DNA from: a virus
DNA length: 64,000 bases
IMG/VR virus record: IMGVR_UViG_3300005264_000040
Span: 113,769 to 177,768 of that record
Reading direction: 5' to 3' (one strand)
The first letter of the stretch is position 1; the number at the start of each line of letters is the position of its first letter. The notes beneath the pieces are model-generated. The model had not been told where the DNA came from, searched no databases, and saw only the letters and a program-made list of their open reading frames with translations. Positions 44,945 to 56,000 of the stretch are shown here, in pieces. A program made the translations under genes and the position numbers.

Positions 44945-45424
44945 ATGTTATCATGGAAAGTAGTAGATATAGAAGGAAATGAATATGAAAATGTAACTCC
45001 AAGTACTTATTATTCAAAAACATCTTCACCTATATCTAAAATTATAATAGATTCAGGTGTTACTCCAGATGTTTTAGATCAAGTAGTTGTTGATTTAGAA
45101 AACAAAAATTATACAATAGGTGAAAAATTAGAAACAGTAGTAGGACCAGATTACACAGTATCTTTCTCACCTTCTGAACCAATAGAAATGGTATGGTTTG
45201 CCAAAAGTATTTTAGATATACCTACATTTTCAGCTGCTTCAACAACTGAAAAGAAAGGTTTATTCTTATGTGTAAGAAGTCAAAGCGAGCCTTCCAAGCA
45301 ATTAATTTTAGTTGTTAATGGAGCTGGATTTGTAATAGAAAACGTAGATTCTTCTATTTTAGGAATAGATTGGGATTCTAAGTTTTCAATGTTGCAATCA
45401 ATAAAAAGCAAATATTCAGGCTGA
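44945..45424 (+). CDS. Small virion-type protein, unknown
   Basis: The 159-aa protein is beta-rich and acidic, with no recognised family; the central part (PSEPIEMVWFAKSI, then KQLILVVNGAGFVI) suggests a single sandwich. ATG 44945 lies 8 nt after GGAGGTG, a strong site directly behind its own promoter, and a terminator overlaps its stop codon. This isolated, strongly driven layout is typical of an abundant virion protein such as a tube or head-decoration protein, but that is inference. Confidence 0.7.
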   Translation: MLSWKVVDIEGNEYENVTPSTYYSKTSSPISKIIIDSGVTPDVLDQVVVDLENKNYTIGEKLETVVGPDYTVSFSPSEPIEMVWFAKSILDIPTFSAASTTEKKGLFLCVRSQSEPSKQLILVVNGAGFVIENVDSSILGIDWDSKFSMLQSIKSKYSG

Positions 45425-45446
45425 GGGTTTTAAACCCTCGCTTTTT
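45423..45446 (+). terminator. Terminator after the 44945 gene
   Basis: Hairpin GAGGGTTT/TAAACCCTC followed by GCTTTTT; its 5' arm includes the last base pair of the stop codon. Some read-through must reach the next gene, which has no other promoter visible. Confidence 0.78.
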
Positions 45447-45469
45447 CCTTAAAGGAGAGTGATTAAGAA

Positions 45470-46324
45470 ATGACAAAGTTGCAATTTATAAAAAAATATG
45501 CGGCTGCAGGCACTATTCCTATAGATGATGATTTTGACTGGGATAATTTTAGTTGGAAGAAGAAAGACTCCAATAATTTTAATACAAAGGCCTGGAATTT
45601 AGCCGATGAATATAATCTCATAACAAAAGAAAAGAGCAAATCATTTAAAAGAGGATTAGGAATAGGAGCAGGAAGTACTGCAGCTTTAGGGTTAGGTGCT
45701 GCATATTTGTTATCGAAAAGCAAAAAGAAAAAGAAACAACAAGAATTGGTTACCGACGAAAAACAAAAAAACACACCTGCAGATTCGATTTTTGATTTTC
45801 AAATAGAACCTGAAAAAGAAAATAAGAAAATGGCTTCATTAATGGACTCAAATACAAAATTAGACAAAAAATTAGAAAAAGAGTTTGAAAAAACAGCGGG
45901 TATAACTACCGTTTTCAGACCTACTTTTTGGAAAAATCTGAAAAAACTCAAAACCATAAGAGGTGCTGCAGATGTAACAAAAGCCACAGTCAAAAGAAAA
46001 AAAGCAGATAAATTATTAAAGGTAATGCAAGAAAGGCTAAAACAAGATCCAGCAGATGAAGAAGCATTAAAATATTTGAATGCATACAAAAAACGTTTTA
46101 GACCAGAACCACCAGAACCGCCACGCGCACCGGAAACACCAGAAGTACCACAACAACCACAACAAAAGAATAATTATTCTCATAGAATAGCTGCGGGTTT
46201 AGGAGCAGCTGCAGGCTTTGCTGGAGGTACTTTCCTTCATTCTCAATATAGAAAAAAGATAGACGAAGAAGCAAGAAGAAGGGCTCAATCACAAAACCCT
46301 GGCATTCAAGTCTATCATTTATAA
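45470..46324 (+). CDS. Lys-rich protein with two Gly/Ala hydrophobic segments
   Basis: The 284-aa protein has two Gly/Ala hydrophobic stretches, about 61-81 (GLGIGAGSTAALGLGAAYLL) and about 243-260 (IAAGLGAAAGFAGGTFL), each followed by basic residues. Between them lie Lys-rich linkers and a Pro/Glu tract (PEPPEPPRAPETPEVP). The hydrophobic parts resemble membrane-active segments of ejection or tape-measure-like proteins. A FEKTAGITT patch near 138-146 resembles KTA patches in other virion genes here and may be a processing site. ATG 45470 follows AAAGGAGAG. No family recognised. Confidence 0.68.
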   Translation: MTKLQFIKKYAAAGTIPIDDDFDWDNFSWKKKDSNNFNTKAWNLADEYNLITKEKSKSFKRGLGIGAGSTAALGLGAAYLLSKSKKKKKQQELVTDEKQKNTPADSIFDFQIEPEKENKKMASLMDSNTKLDKKLEKEFEKTAGITTVFRPTFWKNLKKLKTIRGAADVTKATVKRKKADKLLKVMQERLKQDPADEEALKYLNAYKKRFRPEPPEPPRAPETPEVPQQPQQKNNYSHRIAAGLGAAAGFAGGTFLHSQYRKKIDEEARRRAQSQNPGIQVYHL

Positions 46325-46339
46325 GGTAGGTGTTAAAAT

Positions 46340-46783
46340 ATGAAAGGCCCTTATGAACCAGCAACAGATGAATTAGATAAATTAGTAGATAGTTATTTTA
46401 AAAGCAAAAGTAAAAGTGGTAGAACTCCTACTTTAGTAGAAAAACTCACTATAGGAACTACTGCTGAAAACTTTGTTAAAAGAATAGGGAAGGGAATGGC
46501 ATATACAACTGCTCCACAAAGAATTTGGGATTTTAGAGTAAAACCGTTTTTAAAAACTACGACAAAAGCTCCATTTTTATATAGTAAAGCCAAAAGAGGT
46601 ATAAGAGCAACAGCGGGTACTTTGCCTTATGTAGCTGCTGCAAGTTTAGGCCTTTACGGAGCCAATAAATTAATAAAAAAAATAAGATCAAAAAAAGAAG
46701 GAAGCGCATATACAGAAGAAAACATATTTAAAGGAGCAAGTTTAGCGAAAAGATTGGAATTAAAAGTCAAGGGGGAAAATTGA
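46340..46783 (+). CDS. Small basic protein with one hydrophobic segment
   Basis: The 147-aa product is strongly basic, with a moderately hydrophobic stretch at about 93-112 (GTLPYVAAASLGLYGANKLI) followed by Lys-rich residues, echoing the preceding gene. It has no recognised family. The ATG at 46340 follows AGGTAGGTG and the gene ends just before the next start. It may act with the previous protein inside the virion, at the membrane or with DNA. Confidence 0.65.
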   Translation: MKGPYEPATDELDKLVDSYFKSKSKSGRTPTLVEKLTIGTTAENFVKRIGKGMAYTTAPQRIWDFRVKPFLKTTTKAPFLYSKAKRGIRATAGTLPYVAAASLGLYGANKLIKKIRSKKEGSAYTEENIFKGASLAKRLELKVKGEN

Positions 46784-46784
46784 G

Positions 46785-47450
46785 ATGCTAAAACTCCAAT
46801 ATAACAAAGAAGGAGTATGGACAGATATTCAATACATGGATATTACAAAATATGATAGTTCTAAGACAGAATGGCTTACACATATTGTGTATAATGCAAA
46901 TTGGTTATATAAAATGATATTAATAGATGGAGAAGACGCTGCTACTAAAGTAACGGATCCTGATAATTATAATATTGAAGATTATATAGAAAAAGATAAC
47001 ACTACCGGTTTTGCAATTGTCAAATGGGCAGATCTAATAGCTGCAGGAGTTTCTATGGATGCTAATACATATGTAGCTCTTGTAGGAACCACTAATACAT
47101 CTATCCCAGAGTTTCAAGTTACTATTAATACCGCTTTCCCAGAAAGCGAATACACATTAAGAGCTCCAATGAGAGTAAAAGCTGAAGGAAATAGTTATTC
47201 TAATGTTGCAATCGAATTGGTAGATATGAATCCAAATGGAGGGTTAGCAACTAGTACTAATGAAGATAATAGAGTATATTTAATTGATTCACAAAATACA
47301 GCTACATTACAAATTACTTTAGATGCAGGAACTGTTTTAAATGACGGTTCATCTATAGAATTTGATATGGTTGTCGCAGTAAAAGGAGATTTTGAAGCAG
47401 GATATTATAGAGATGTAGTTTTGACAGTGTCAGGAGAAGTAGTATCCTAA
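46785..47450 (+). CDS. Beta-sandwich virion protein, unknown
   Basis: The 221-aa protein looks wholly beta. The last about 100 residues follow an Ig-like sandwich pattern ending SIEFDMVVAVKGDFEAG, YYRDVVLTVSGEV, where the AGxYxDxVxxxV strand is common in surface and decoration proteins. The N-terminal half contains a Tyr/Asp-rich strand region. ATG 46785 follows GGGGGAAA and lies 1 nt after the previous stop. A head-decoration or tail-surface role is plausible; no firm family. Confidence 0.7.
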   Translation: MLKLQYNKEGVWTDIQYMDITKYDSSKTEWLTHIVYNANWLYKMILIDGEDAATKVTDPDNYNIEDYIEKDNTTGFAIVKWADLIAAGVSMDANTYVALVGTTNTSIPEFQVTINTAFPESEYTLRAPMRVKAEGNSYSNVAIELVDMNPNGGLATSTNEDNRVYLIDSQNTATLQITLDAGTVLNDGSSIEFDMVVAVKGDFEAGYYRDVVLTVSGEVVS

Positions 47451-47464
47451 AATGAGGCGATAAA

Positions 47465-47677
47465 ATGTTGTTTGAAAATTCTGGAATTTATTCTTTTACG
47501 AAAAATTTCAACAATTTGAAAATAAAAATAAAATCAACAGTTCCAATAGATTTACAGTTGGAACTGTTTTCCTATTTCTTACCAGTTGTAGAGCTCGAAA
47601 CATATACACCAACTCCTATTAATAGAAGTATAGAAGAGGTTGAAGCTCCTTTACTTCATATAAGGAGTGATGGATGA
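47465..47677 (+). CDS. Small protein, unknown
   Basis: The 70-aa product (MLFENSGIYSFTKNF...) is beta-like, with ATG 47465 a few bases after GAGG. It is packed between two co-directional genes and probably overlaps or abuts the next start, which supports it being real. No function is suggested. Confidence 0.6.
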   Translation: MLFENSGIYSFTKNFNNLKIKIKSTVPIDLQLELFSYFLPVVELETYTPTPINRSIEEVEAPLLHIRSDG

Positions 47678-47678
47678 A

Positions 47679-49424
47679 ATGGCTACTTATAATGTAAAAA
47701 AAATAACTATTAGAAATAATAGCACAGAAGCAATGAATCATCTTGTGTTAAAAAAAGTTCCACTTTTAGAAGAAAGCATTAAATACGCAATTCGAATATA
47801 TGCTTCTAATCAAAATTCTTTTGAAAACTTTGTTGAAACCTATTTTCGAAATGTAAAAAACCATATGAATTTAGGGAATAGTCCTTTAAATATAAACGAA
47901 ATGAAAATAGGAAAAGTTTTAGATACAGTTACTCATATAGATATAAATGGGACAACTACTACGTATTATCTAGAACGAAAATTTGCAATTATATTCGATC
48001 CTTTTATATTAGATGCTTCAACTTATTCATATTATGATGATGGAACTCAAAAATATTCTAATTATGGTACTGTTCATATACATCCAAATTTGTTGTTTAA
48101 AACATTAATGAATCCAAACGAGGAAAAAGAAATATATGCAATATATTCAAGTTATGATTTTAATGAACCTGATTTATATTCAATGAATGACAAATATAAC
48201 ACCTTTGTAGCAGGAGATGTTTCATTAGGTACTTTAGGTGATTTTGAGAGAAATGGCACAGTAGGGTATAAAGGGTTTTCCCAAAACAAAGAATATTCAC
48301 TTCAACATTTTTTCTATATTCCTGCGATACAGCAAGCTTATGTAGAAATGCGACTAACTATTACTTCATACGATTCTGCTAGTACGATGTATAAAGATCC
48401 ATCTGAGATGGAAATTTCTAATTTTTTGTTTCATAATACATTATTAAATGTGTCACATTCTCAAACTTCTGATTATAAAGATTTTACTAAATATGATACT
48501 AACCTTTTAGCTTATACTTTCCCTTTAAGGAAAATTATAGTATCTTATAATAGATATGATGAGGATTTTCTTGTATATAATGATACTGATGTAGGAGAAG
48601 ATACATCGCCTGTTTCAAAATACGGGGATTCTTTAAGAACTAACAAATACTATTTAAAAGTGGCTCAAGTAGTGGATGAAATTACTTTGGACAATTTTTA
48701 TATGTTAATAGGTAATTTAAAAATACCGTATAATCCAGATATGAGAGCAGAAAACGGAAAGATATTTTTTAGTTATTTTTATGCTACTTCACCTCAAACT
48801 CAAGATATTGAAATTGTCTCAAAAACCGACGATACCATATCCATAGATGATGATAAAATTGTAGATAGAATAGAAGAAAAAAATCATTTCTTCTTAAATA
48901 TACTAGTAAAACCTCCTTATTACACTAAGACTCCAACGTACAATTACTTGTGCCCAATTAGATATTCAAAATTAATGAAAGGTGCTTCATTGAGTAAAAT
49001 TAGAATAAAAGGTTTATGGAATAGCAAGCATTTTTTACAATTTAAAATAAACAGTATTTACGAACCTTATCCCATTGCATATCCTTTTACCATTCATGTA
49101 AAAGAAGTAAGACATTTCATGTTGTCTATTAAGATAAATTCAAAAAATATTCCTTTTAAAGCATTTTATTTGAATATAAAAATAGGTGGAAAAGAGATCT
49201 TTACTTATCCTTTTCCTACAGTATTAAAAATAAGAAATTCAACATTAGAAAAAAATATAAGTAGTTTTGTTAATATCGTTGGCAGTGAATATAGAGGATT
49301 TTTGATTCCTTTATTAATTTACAAATTAGAAGATTTGAGTAAATCTTTGAGACTTCACGTAATTTCGAAGAAACAACAAAAAATAAATTTACAAACACAT
49401 ATAATAATAAAAAAGCCCTCTTAA
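47679..49424 (+). CDS. Virion protein, unknown
   Basis: The 581-aa protein is rich in Tyr, Asn, Ile and Lys and looks mainly beta, with several ordered strand-turn-strand stretches and no catalytic motif. Starts are ambiguous: AAGGAG (47662-47667) precedes in-frame starts at 47667 (GTG), 47670 and 47679; the last has the most workable spacing and lies 1 nt after the previous stop. It ends at a bidirectional terminator facing the minus-strand gene at 49445. The size and place suggest a tail or baseplate accessory protein. Confidence 0.7.
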   Translation: MATYNVKKITIRNNSTEAMNHLVLKKVPLLEESIKYAIRIYASNQNSFENFVETYFRNVKNHMNLGNSPLNINEMKIGKVLDTVTHIDINGTTTTYYLERKFAIIFDPFILDASTYSYYDDGTQKYSNYGTVHIHPNLLFKTLMNPNEEKEIYAIYSSYDFNEPDLYSMNDKYNTFVAGDVSLGTLGDFERNGTVGYKGFSQNKEYSLQHFFYIPAIQQAYVEMRLTITSYDSASTMYKDPSEMEISNFLFHNTLLNVSHSQTSDYKDFTKYDTNLLAYTFPLRKIIVSYNRYDEDFLVYNDTDVGEDTSPVSKYGDSLRTNKYYLKVAQVVDEITLDNFYMLIGNLKIPYNPDMRAENGKIFFSYFYATSPQTQDIEIVSKTDDTISIDDDKIVDRIEEKNHFFLNILVKPPYYTKTPTYNYLCPIRYSKLMKGASLSKIRIKGLWNSKHFLQFKINSIYEPYPIAYPFTIHVKEVRHFMLSIKINSKNIPFKAFYLNIKIGGKEIFTYPFPTVLKIRNSTLEKNISSFVNIVGSEYRGFLIPLLIYKLEDLSKSLRLHVISKKQQKINLQTHIIIKKPS

Positions 49425-49440
49425 CGAGGGCTTTAATTTT
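49411..49440. terminator. Bidirectional terminator between converging genes
   Basis: Hairpin AAAGCCCTC/GAGGGCTTT with a 5-nt loop, T-rich on the plus side (TAATTTTTG) and A-rich on the other (AATAATAAAA). Confidence 0.85.
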
Positions 49441-49444
49441 TGTA

Positions 49445-50008
49445 TTACATTTCGTCGTATTCAACAAAGATTGAAGGAGCTGTTCCAGCACCTGAAATTG
49501 AACCTGTCCAAGTTACTGAAGCATCAATTTTTGCTTGTAAAGCAATGAAATGTGATTTATATACATCATTAGCTGTATCTTCTACAAATGTTAAATCAAC
49601 TTTGTTTGAAGAATCAGCTGTTGTGATGTCAGCACCACCATTTGCACTTAAATCATATGTGTCATCTAAAACTCCGTCATAAGTTGAAGATACCTTGAAG
49701 AAAATGTGAGCTCCATTTCTTAAGTCTCCAGCTGCAAAATATAATTTTCCGTTAGATACGGCAGTATTTGCAGTTGTTGTAAGGTTCTTCAATAAGATTC
49801 TAATCCATCTTACATAAGAAAATCCGTCAGCACCTGCTGGTTTTCTTAAAGGATTTGAAACTGAATCTGTATAAACATCAGCACCACATAATGAAATAGA
49901 TGTTGCTGATTCGTCGCCTGATGGTGATTCTAAAGCCCAACCTTCTGCGTTACCTGTGTCTGATCCTGTATAAACTTTCCAAACTGCTGTCCTCAATGTA
50001 TCAGCCAT
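49445..50008 (-). CDS. Small, probably abundant virion protein
   Basis: The 187-aa protein is rich in Ala, Gly, Ser, Thr and Asp, almost free of Met and Lys clusters, and looks beta throughout; its composition is unlike the Lys/Asn-rich neighbours. The ATG at 50008 follows a full AGGAGG, and a promoter lies at 50069-50099, so it should be strongly made. It is the only gene between that promoter and a terminator. Tail tube, head decoration or fibre-cap are all possible. The upstream TTG at 50017 overlaps the binding site and is rejected. Confidence 0.75.
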   Translation of the reverse strand: MADTLRTAVWKVYTGSDTGNAEGWALESPSGDESATSISLCGADVYTDSVSNPLRKPAGADGFSYVRWIRILLKNLTTTANTAVSNGKLYFAAGDLRNGAHIFFKVSSTYDGVLDDTYDLSANGGADITTADSSNKVDLTFVEDTANDVYKSHFIALQAKIDASVTWTGSISGAGTAPSIFVEYDEM

Positions 50009-50068
50009 AGTTCTCAACCTCCTGTAAGTTAATATTTAAGAAAATCGCATTTCGCGTTGTTCGATTTT

Positions 50069-50099
50069 ATTATACCATATTTTTTAGTTTATTGCTTAA
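50069..50099 (-). promoter_or_regulatory. Promoter for the 50008 gene, inside the end of the tape measure gene
   Basis: On the minus strand TTAAGC (50099-50094), 19 bp, TATAAT (50074-50069) with TGG upstream. The -35 box covers the tape measure stop codon. A leader of about 60 nt follows. Confidence 0.7.
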
Positions 50100-53000
50100 T
50101 CGGTGGGGGCCTTTTTTTTATTTTTTGAATTAGATGTAGTTTGTTCATTTATAAGTTTATCTACTTTGTCAGTGTATTCTTTTACTGCATTAATTAGTTG
50201 AGTTGTGACTTTTGTATTTTCATCCATGCTATTTAATAATTGAGTAGTAGAATCTAACATAGATTTATAGTCTGGTATTTCAGATTCAGCTACTTCGTTT
50301 TCTAATTGATTATCTCCATGAATTATCATACTTGCAACAGTTCCAGCATTAACTTGGCCTGTTTCCGCTGATTCTCCTATATATCCATTTCTTGCTACTT
50401 CATCCAATCTTGAACCATAAGCATTTGCAAATGCATTTTGAAGTAAAGTTGTAATGTCTTCTGAACTTGCATTCTTTTTTATTAGGTCTATATATTTTGC
50501 AGCCATTTCATCTACATTTTCAACACCGAGTTTTGCAAACAAAGCTTTTGCTTCTCCTAAATCGGTGATATTTCCTTCCCCTAACTTTTCTAAAGCAGAA
50601 TACATTTGTATTGGAAGATTTAATCCTCCTTTTTTATATACTTCTACTTCTGATTTTAAAAGATCTTGCAATTCCTGCAAATTCTCAACACTAAAAATAG
50701 AGGAAGGAGCAGCAGCAAAATGCTCAAATGCAATTCTTTTTTCAGGGGTTTCAATTGTTTCTGCAACATTTGATATTTGTCTCATCATTTCTACCATTTT
50801 ATATGAATCTTGTTTGGATAATAACTTTGATAATTTAGGACCAAGGGAAGTTGCCAATTCTGATGTTGCTAATAAATCTTTTGATACTTTTAAGTTTTCA
50901 TTTCCTTTAATTTTTATAGATTCTTGTTCTCCGGGATTAATTTTGGTAATTTCTTGTGCAGCTTCTCTTCCTAATGCTAATTTTGCTAATCCTCTAGCTA
51001 CTTCTTCATCTATCCCGAATGTTTCTTTTAATTTATTGATAAAATCACCATATGTCTCAGATTCACCATATGCTTTTGCTATAAGGTATGATATTCTATT
51101 AAAATCTTCTTCGTTTTCTTCTAAAAATTTTTGTAATCCACTAACTTGGATTGGATTAAAGACGTTTTTGCCCCAAAAATCAGAACCTTTTTTCAAGTCA
51201 ATCATGACATTTCTAAAAGCTTTGTTAGCATAATTTTCTGCTGTAGTTAAAAGTTTATTTGTTTTATTTTTTAAATCTTCCAAAATTTTCACTGAACCTC
51301 TAGATATGACAGGAGTTATTGCACCCTTTTCGGTTAAACCTTTAACACCACCAAAAATAGTTGCTGTCACTGTTTCAAATGAGGACATATCTAATCCTTT
51401 TTCTGCGAATATTGAACCTAATTCTTTTCCAGCGCCTTCTGTAAAATATTTATTCATGTTTTCATATGAAATACCCATATCTTTTAATGTTTTTTGAAGG
51501 CTTTCTACCGAGTTTATTTTTCCTGTTTGAATTTGTTCAATTACTTGTTTTCTTTGGTCTTCGCTCATAAAACCGAGCAATTTATTTAAAGTATCTTTGT
51601 TGCTGCTTGCATAAGCATCCCTTATATTTTCTTGGGCTTCCTGTACATCTTTTCGTTTTCTTCTCATTATAGTTTTCAATTCATCTTCTTTTGTAATATT
51701 TATTCCTATGATAGCTTTTAAATTATCAAGGAAACTTCCTTTTAAATTGCCTTTTTCATCGTATTCAGCATTTGCGACAATATATTCTGCCTCATTTTCG
51801 GATATATTAAATTTAGAAGCTAATTCTTTAATAATTTGAGGTGTAACTTCTTTTTCTGTAGTTTCTATGACTTCATTTTTTGCGACATATCGAGCAGCTT
51901 CTGCAGCTTGCTCCAATGCTCCAGTTTTATATTTTTGATAGTCTTTTACTGAAGATAAAGAAAAACTTTTGATCGATGTTTGTATTATATTGAATTCTTC
52001 TTTTATTTTATTGAATACTGCTTTTGCTTGTTCAGGAGTTTTTGCATTTTTATATTCTTCTTCATAGGAATCGAGTTTATCTAAATATCCTTCTAATTTT
52101 GACACAAATTCTTTTACACCTTTTTTGTTTTTATATTCATCTGAATTTAAAGTTTCAATTAATTTTTTTGCAGTTTTTTTAGTGTAGTTTATAACAGAAT
52201 CTAAATCGCCTTGTGCATAATTAACTTCTTTTATCAAATTAGTATCAACAGTAGCGAAACTGGTACTGATTTTTGCTAGTTTGTCCATCGCAGTTTGATC
52301 TATACTTTCAGCAATTTTTTGTACATCTTGTGATAATCCTTTTATTTCATTTATAGCAGTTTCTGTTGCATTAGAACCAAGTTGATTTATCAATCCGCTT
52401 TGTGTAATGGATCCTAATGCCATGAAATTCAATTTAGTATTTATGTATTGATTAGTTTTCTCTTTTTCTTCTTCTTTTAATTGAACTTTTGCAGTAGGTG
52501 ATAATGTTTCTGTCCAAGACACTTGTTGAGTTGAAATATTCGCAACATTTAAAGCAGCTTTTATAACGTCGTTTTCATATTTTTCTTCTGCCATGATAAA
52601 TTCTTTATTTGTTGTAACTATAGCTTGAGATGCTTGCTTTGACAATTTATCTGTTTGAGGTTTTAATTGTCCATTTTGATCATAGAATCTTTCATAAATA
52701 TTATTTATAATAGAAGTAATATTTTTTTGTAAAGAATCAAGTTTAGACTCTGCTTCTTTTATTTTTGCACTATCTCCAGTTGCAAGAAGCTTTTTTGCTA
52801 TTTCAATTTCTTTTTTGAAGTCTGACACATCTAGGCCTGGAATTGACATTCCCATAGCTTGGACTTCAGCTTCCAAAGCCATTAATTTATCAACTGCAGA
52901 AAGGTTTTTCTGTCCTGCTTCGTCATTCATTAGTTTAAGATTTTTTATAGCTTTAGGAATTTGAGATATTTTATTTGTAATTTCCATAATATCACTAACA

Positions 53001-56000
53001 GATTTAGTGCTATAATCAATTTGCAAATTCGGAATACCTTGTATAGTATCATTGTATGTTGCGACACTTCTTAATAATTCTGGTATAGCATTTGCATATA
53101 CATCTTTATATTTCATCATTAATTCGTCATTTAAACCTGTAACTGCGAATGTTTTTGTTCCAGATTGTTCATTGACAAAATAAGCTAAACCTGTATTTCC
53201 TAACATCATAATATTTACATCGTTCTTTTGTATTTTTGCATTGTAATCATTTAATTTTTCTACAAATTTTGACATTATAGTTCCTTCAACGCCTAAATTC
53301 TTATTGAAAGAATAAGCTTCTTTCATTGCTTCGTTTTGCCTATTTGCAATTTTTTCTGTCAAAGATTGGAATTCGTCTTTCAAAGATTTAAAGTCATCCA
53401 TTATACCTATTTTATTTGCTGCATTAAATGCTTTTCCTATGTCACCCATTATTTGAATTAATCTATTAAAATCTTCATCGCTTAATACATCTTTATTTAA
53501 AATTGCATAAGCTTCTTTAATATTGTTAGTGATACCTTCCTTCAATGGCTTTTCATATTGTTTTAATACTTCTTTTCGCGAATTTTCTTTTTCTTGTTTT
53601 TTAAATTCTGCAATTTTCTTTTCTGTTGCGGATACATCTATACCTGTTGTTTTTGCTGAAGATATCAAATCTTCTAAAGCACCTAATTCATAAGTTCTTA
53701 TAGCTTTGTTAGATTGTGATTGTACTTGATTAAATAAATCTTCTATTTTATTTTGTAAATCTTTTTTATCAGCAGGAGTTAAATTCCCTTCATTTATTTG
53801 TTTAGCTAAAGCTTGTATGCTTTTCATTTCTGGAGTACTTGGCGGTTGTTTCAATTTCTCTGCATTTTTAGAAGTGACATCTAAAGTTGTATCTACTTCT
53901 TCAAGTAATTTATCAAGCTCTTTATTAGTTTTTTTAGTAGAAATTATAACATTTATTTGCTGCTTTAATTTCTGGAGTTTTTGTTTAAATTCTGCAGTTT
54001 TATCTGTTTCTTCTAATTTATTTAGTATATTAATATCATTATCAATAGTATCTACAAATTTCAATAGGATTTCCTTATATTGTTCAGGGAAATTCTTAAG
54101 TCCTTCTGCATTATCAACAAAGAATTGGTTTATAGTTTGAATATCTAATCCTATTTGTTTTATAAGATTTTTCTTATCTTCATCGGATAAAGTGCCACTC
54201 CCTAAATTAGCAAGTTTTGCATCTATGTCTTTTACTAATTTAGAACTAGGACTAAATCCTTGTTCCAATAATTTTTTCTTTGCTGTCTTTAATAATTGTT
54301 TTATTTTCTCTTGTGTTTCAACATCTATTCCGGTTTCTTTTGATATATTTTCAAGATTTAACACAGACCCTAAAAGTTTAGCCGCTGATTTTTGTTTATC
54401 TTCATCAGAAATTGCTTTTACAAAAGTATCTAAATTTTTCTGTAATTGTTCAATTGTTTCTACAGTATATTCTGAAATATCAACAGGCTTAGATGCTTTC
54501 GCTATAGTTGTGTCTAATTCGTATATTTTATCTTTTAATGTTTCCGTTTGAGTGTCAAGACTTTTATCTATGACACTACCCATATCTTTAAGTCTTGACA
54601 AAATATCTTTTCTAACGCTTTCGTCTGTGATTTTAGCAGCCTTTTCGGTTGCAGTTTGTATAGTTTCAAATAATTCTTTTCCTGCTTTTTGTATTTCTTC
54701 TACGTTCCCTGTAGAGACTATTTCCTGGTATTTTTTTACTTCTTCTTTTATTTGTTCTAAGTCTATTGTTTTTGCGACTTTGTTTAAATCTTCTTGTTTT
54801 TTACTCAAATCCTCTTTGTTAGCGGATAAAAATTCAGTAAGTTCATCAATTTTTGATATCATTCCGTCAGGTGTAGAAATATTTTGTAATTGGGAAGATT
54901 CTGTTCCCAATAATTTTAAGTTAGCCTCTATCTCTTTCAATTTCTTTTGTGCTTCTTCTCTTTGTTTTTTATCTTCAATTTTTTGAGTATCAACAAAGTC
55001 TTCTTTTAACTTTGTCAAAGCCTCTTTTATTTCTTTGTTTAAAGTATCGTAATTTCCATTTTCAAGATATTCCTCTGCATGATTTATTAAATCTTCATAC
55101 GCTGATAGATCTAATTCTCCAGGATTTTTTATAATTTCTTTTACTCTGTTGATTGTTTTAGTAGCTATATTTTTTGCGTCTTTAGAATTGTCTTTTAAGA
55201 TATCTTTAGAAACTTCAGTGTATAATGATTCAAGTTGTTCAAGTTTATCTGCATAGTCTCCTAAACTCAAATTCCCTTTTTGAAGTTGAGTTGCTAAATC
55301 CTTTATCTTTGAAATTCTTTTATCTGTTTTGGTTAAATCATCTTTTCTTGTGTTCAAGACATCCTTTAAAGAATCAATAGTTCCAGATGAAATAATGTCA
55401 GATTTGACAGATTCCATTTCCTGATATTTTTTCATTATTTCTTCTTTTAATTTTTTCATGTCAATTTTGGAAGGATCTACTTTTAAAGTAGTTAGCATAT
55501 CAGATAATTTTTCTGTCATCAACTCATCAAATTCTTCTGTGCCTATCTCATCTTTATGCTTGTCCAGAAAATCCTGTATTTGATTAAATTCATCTTTTAT
55601 GATATTAAATTGACTTGTTTCATCTCTTCCTTTATATGTTTCATATTTTTCTTTGAATTCTTTAATGAGATTTTTCCCTGTTTCAGAGGACAATTTATAT
55701 TTGTTTTTTATGATTCTATCTACTTCATCTTGTAATTCCTTAGGTAATTGTCCTTTTATTTCCTGAAGAGTTTGAACGCCGTGGGTTATTCCACCACGTG
55801 TGCCTTTTTCTAAAGCACCAATAACGGAATCAATTTGTTTTTGTATATTTTCAGGAACTAAATTAGAATTCATTTGTTGATATGCAAAACTAGCAACATT
55901 AGCAAATTCTTCTAGACCGTTCGCTTTTAATTCTTTGTTTGCAACTAATAAAGTAGATTTATCTCTTATATTAAATAATGCATTAAAAGCAGCATATTTC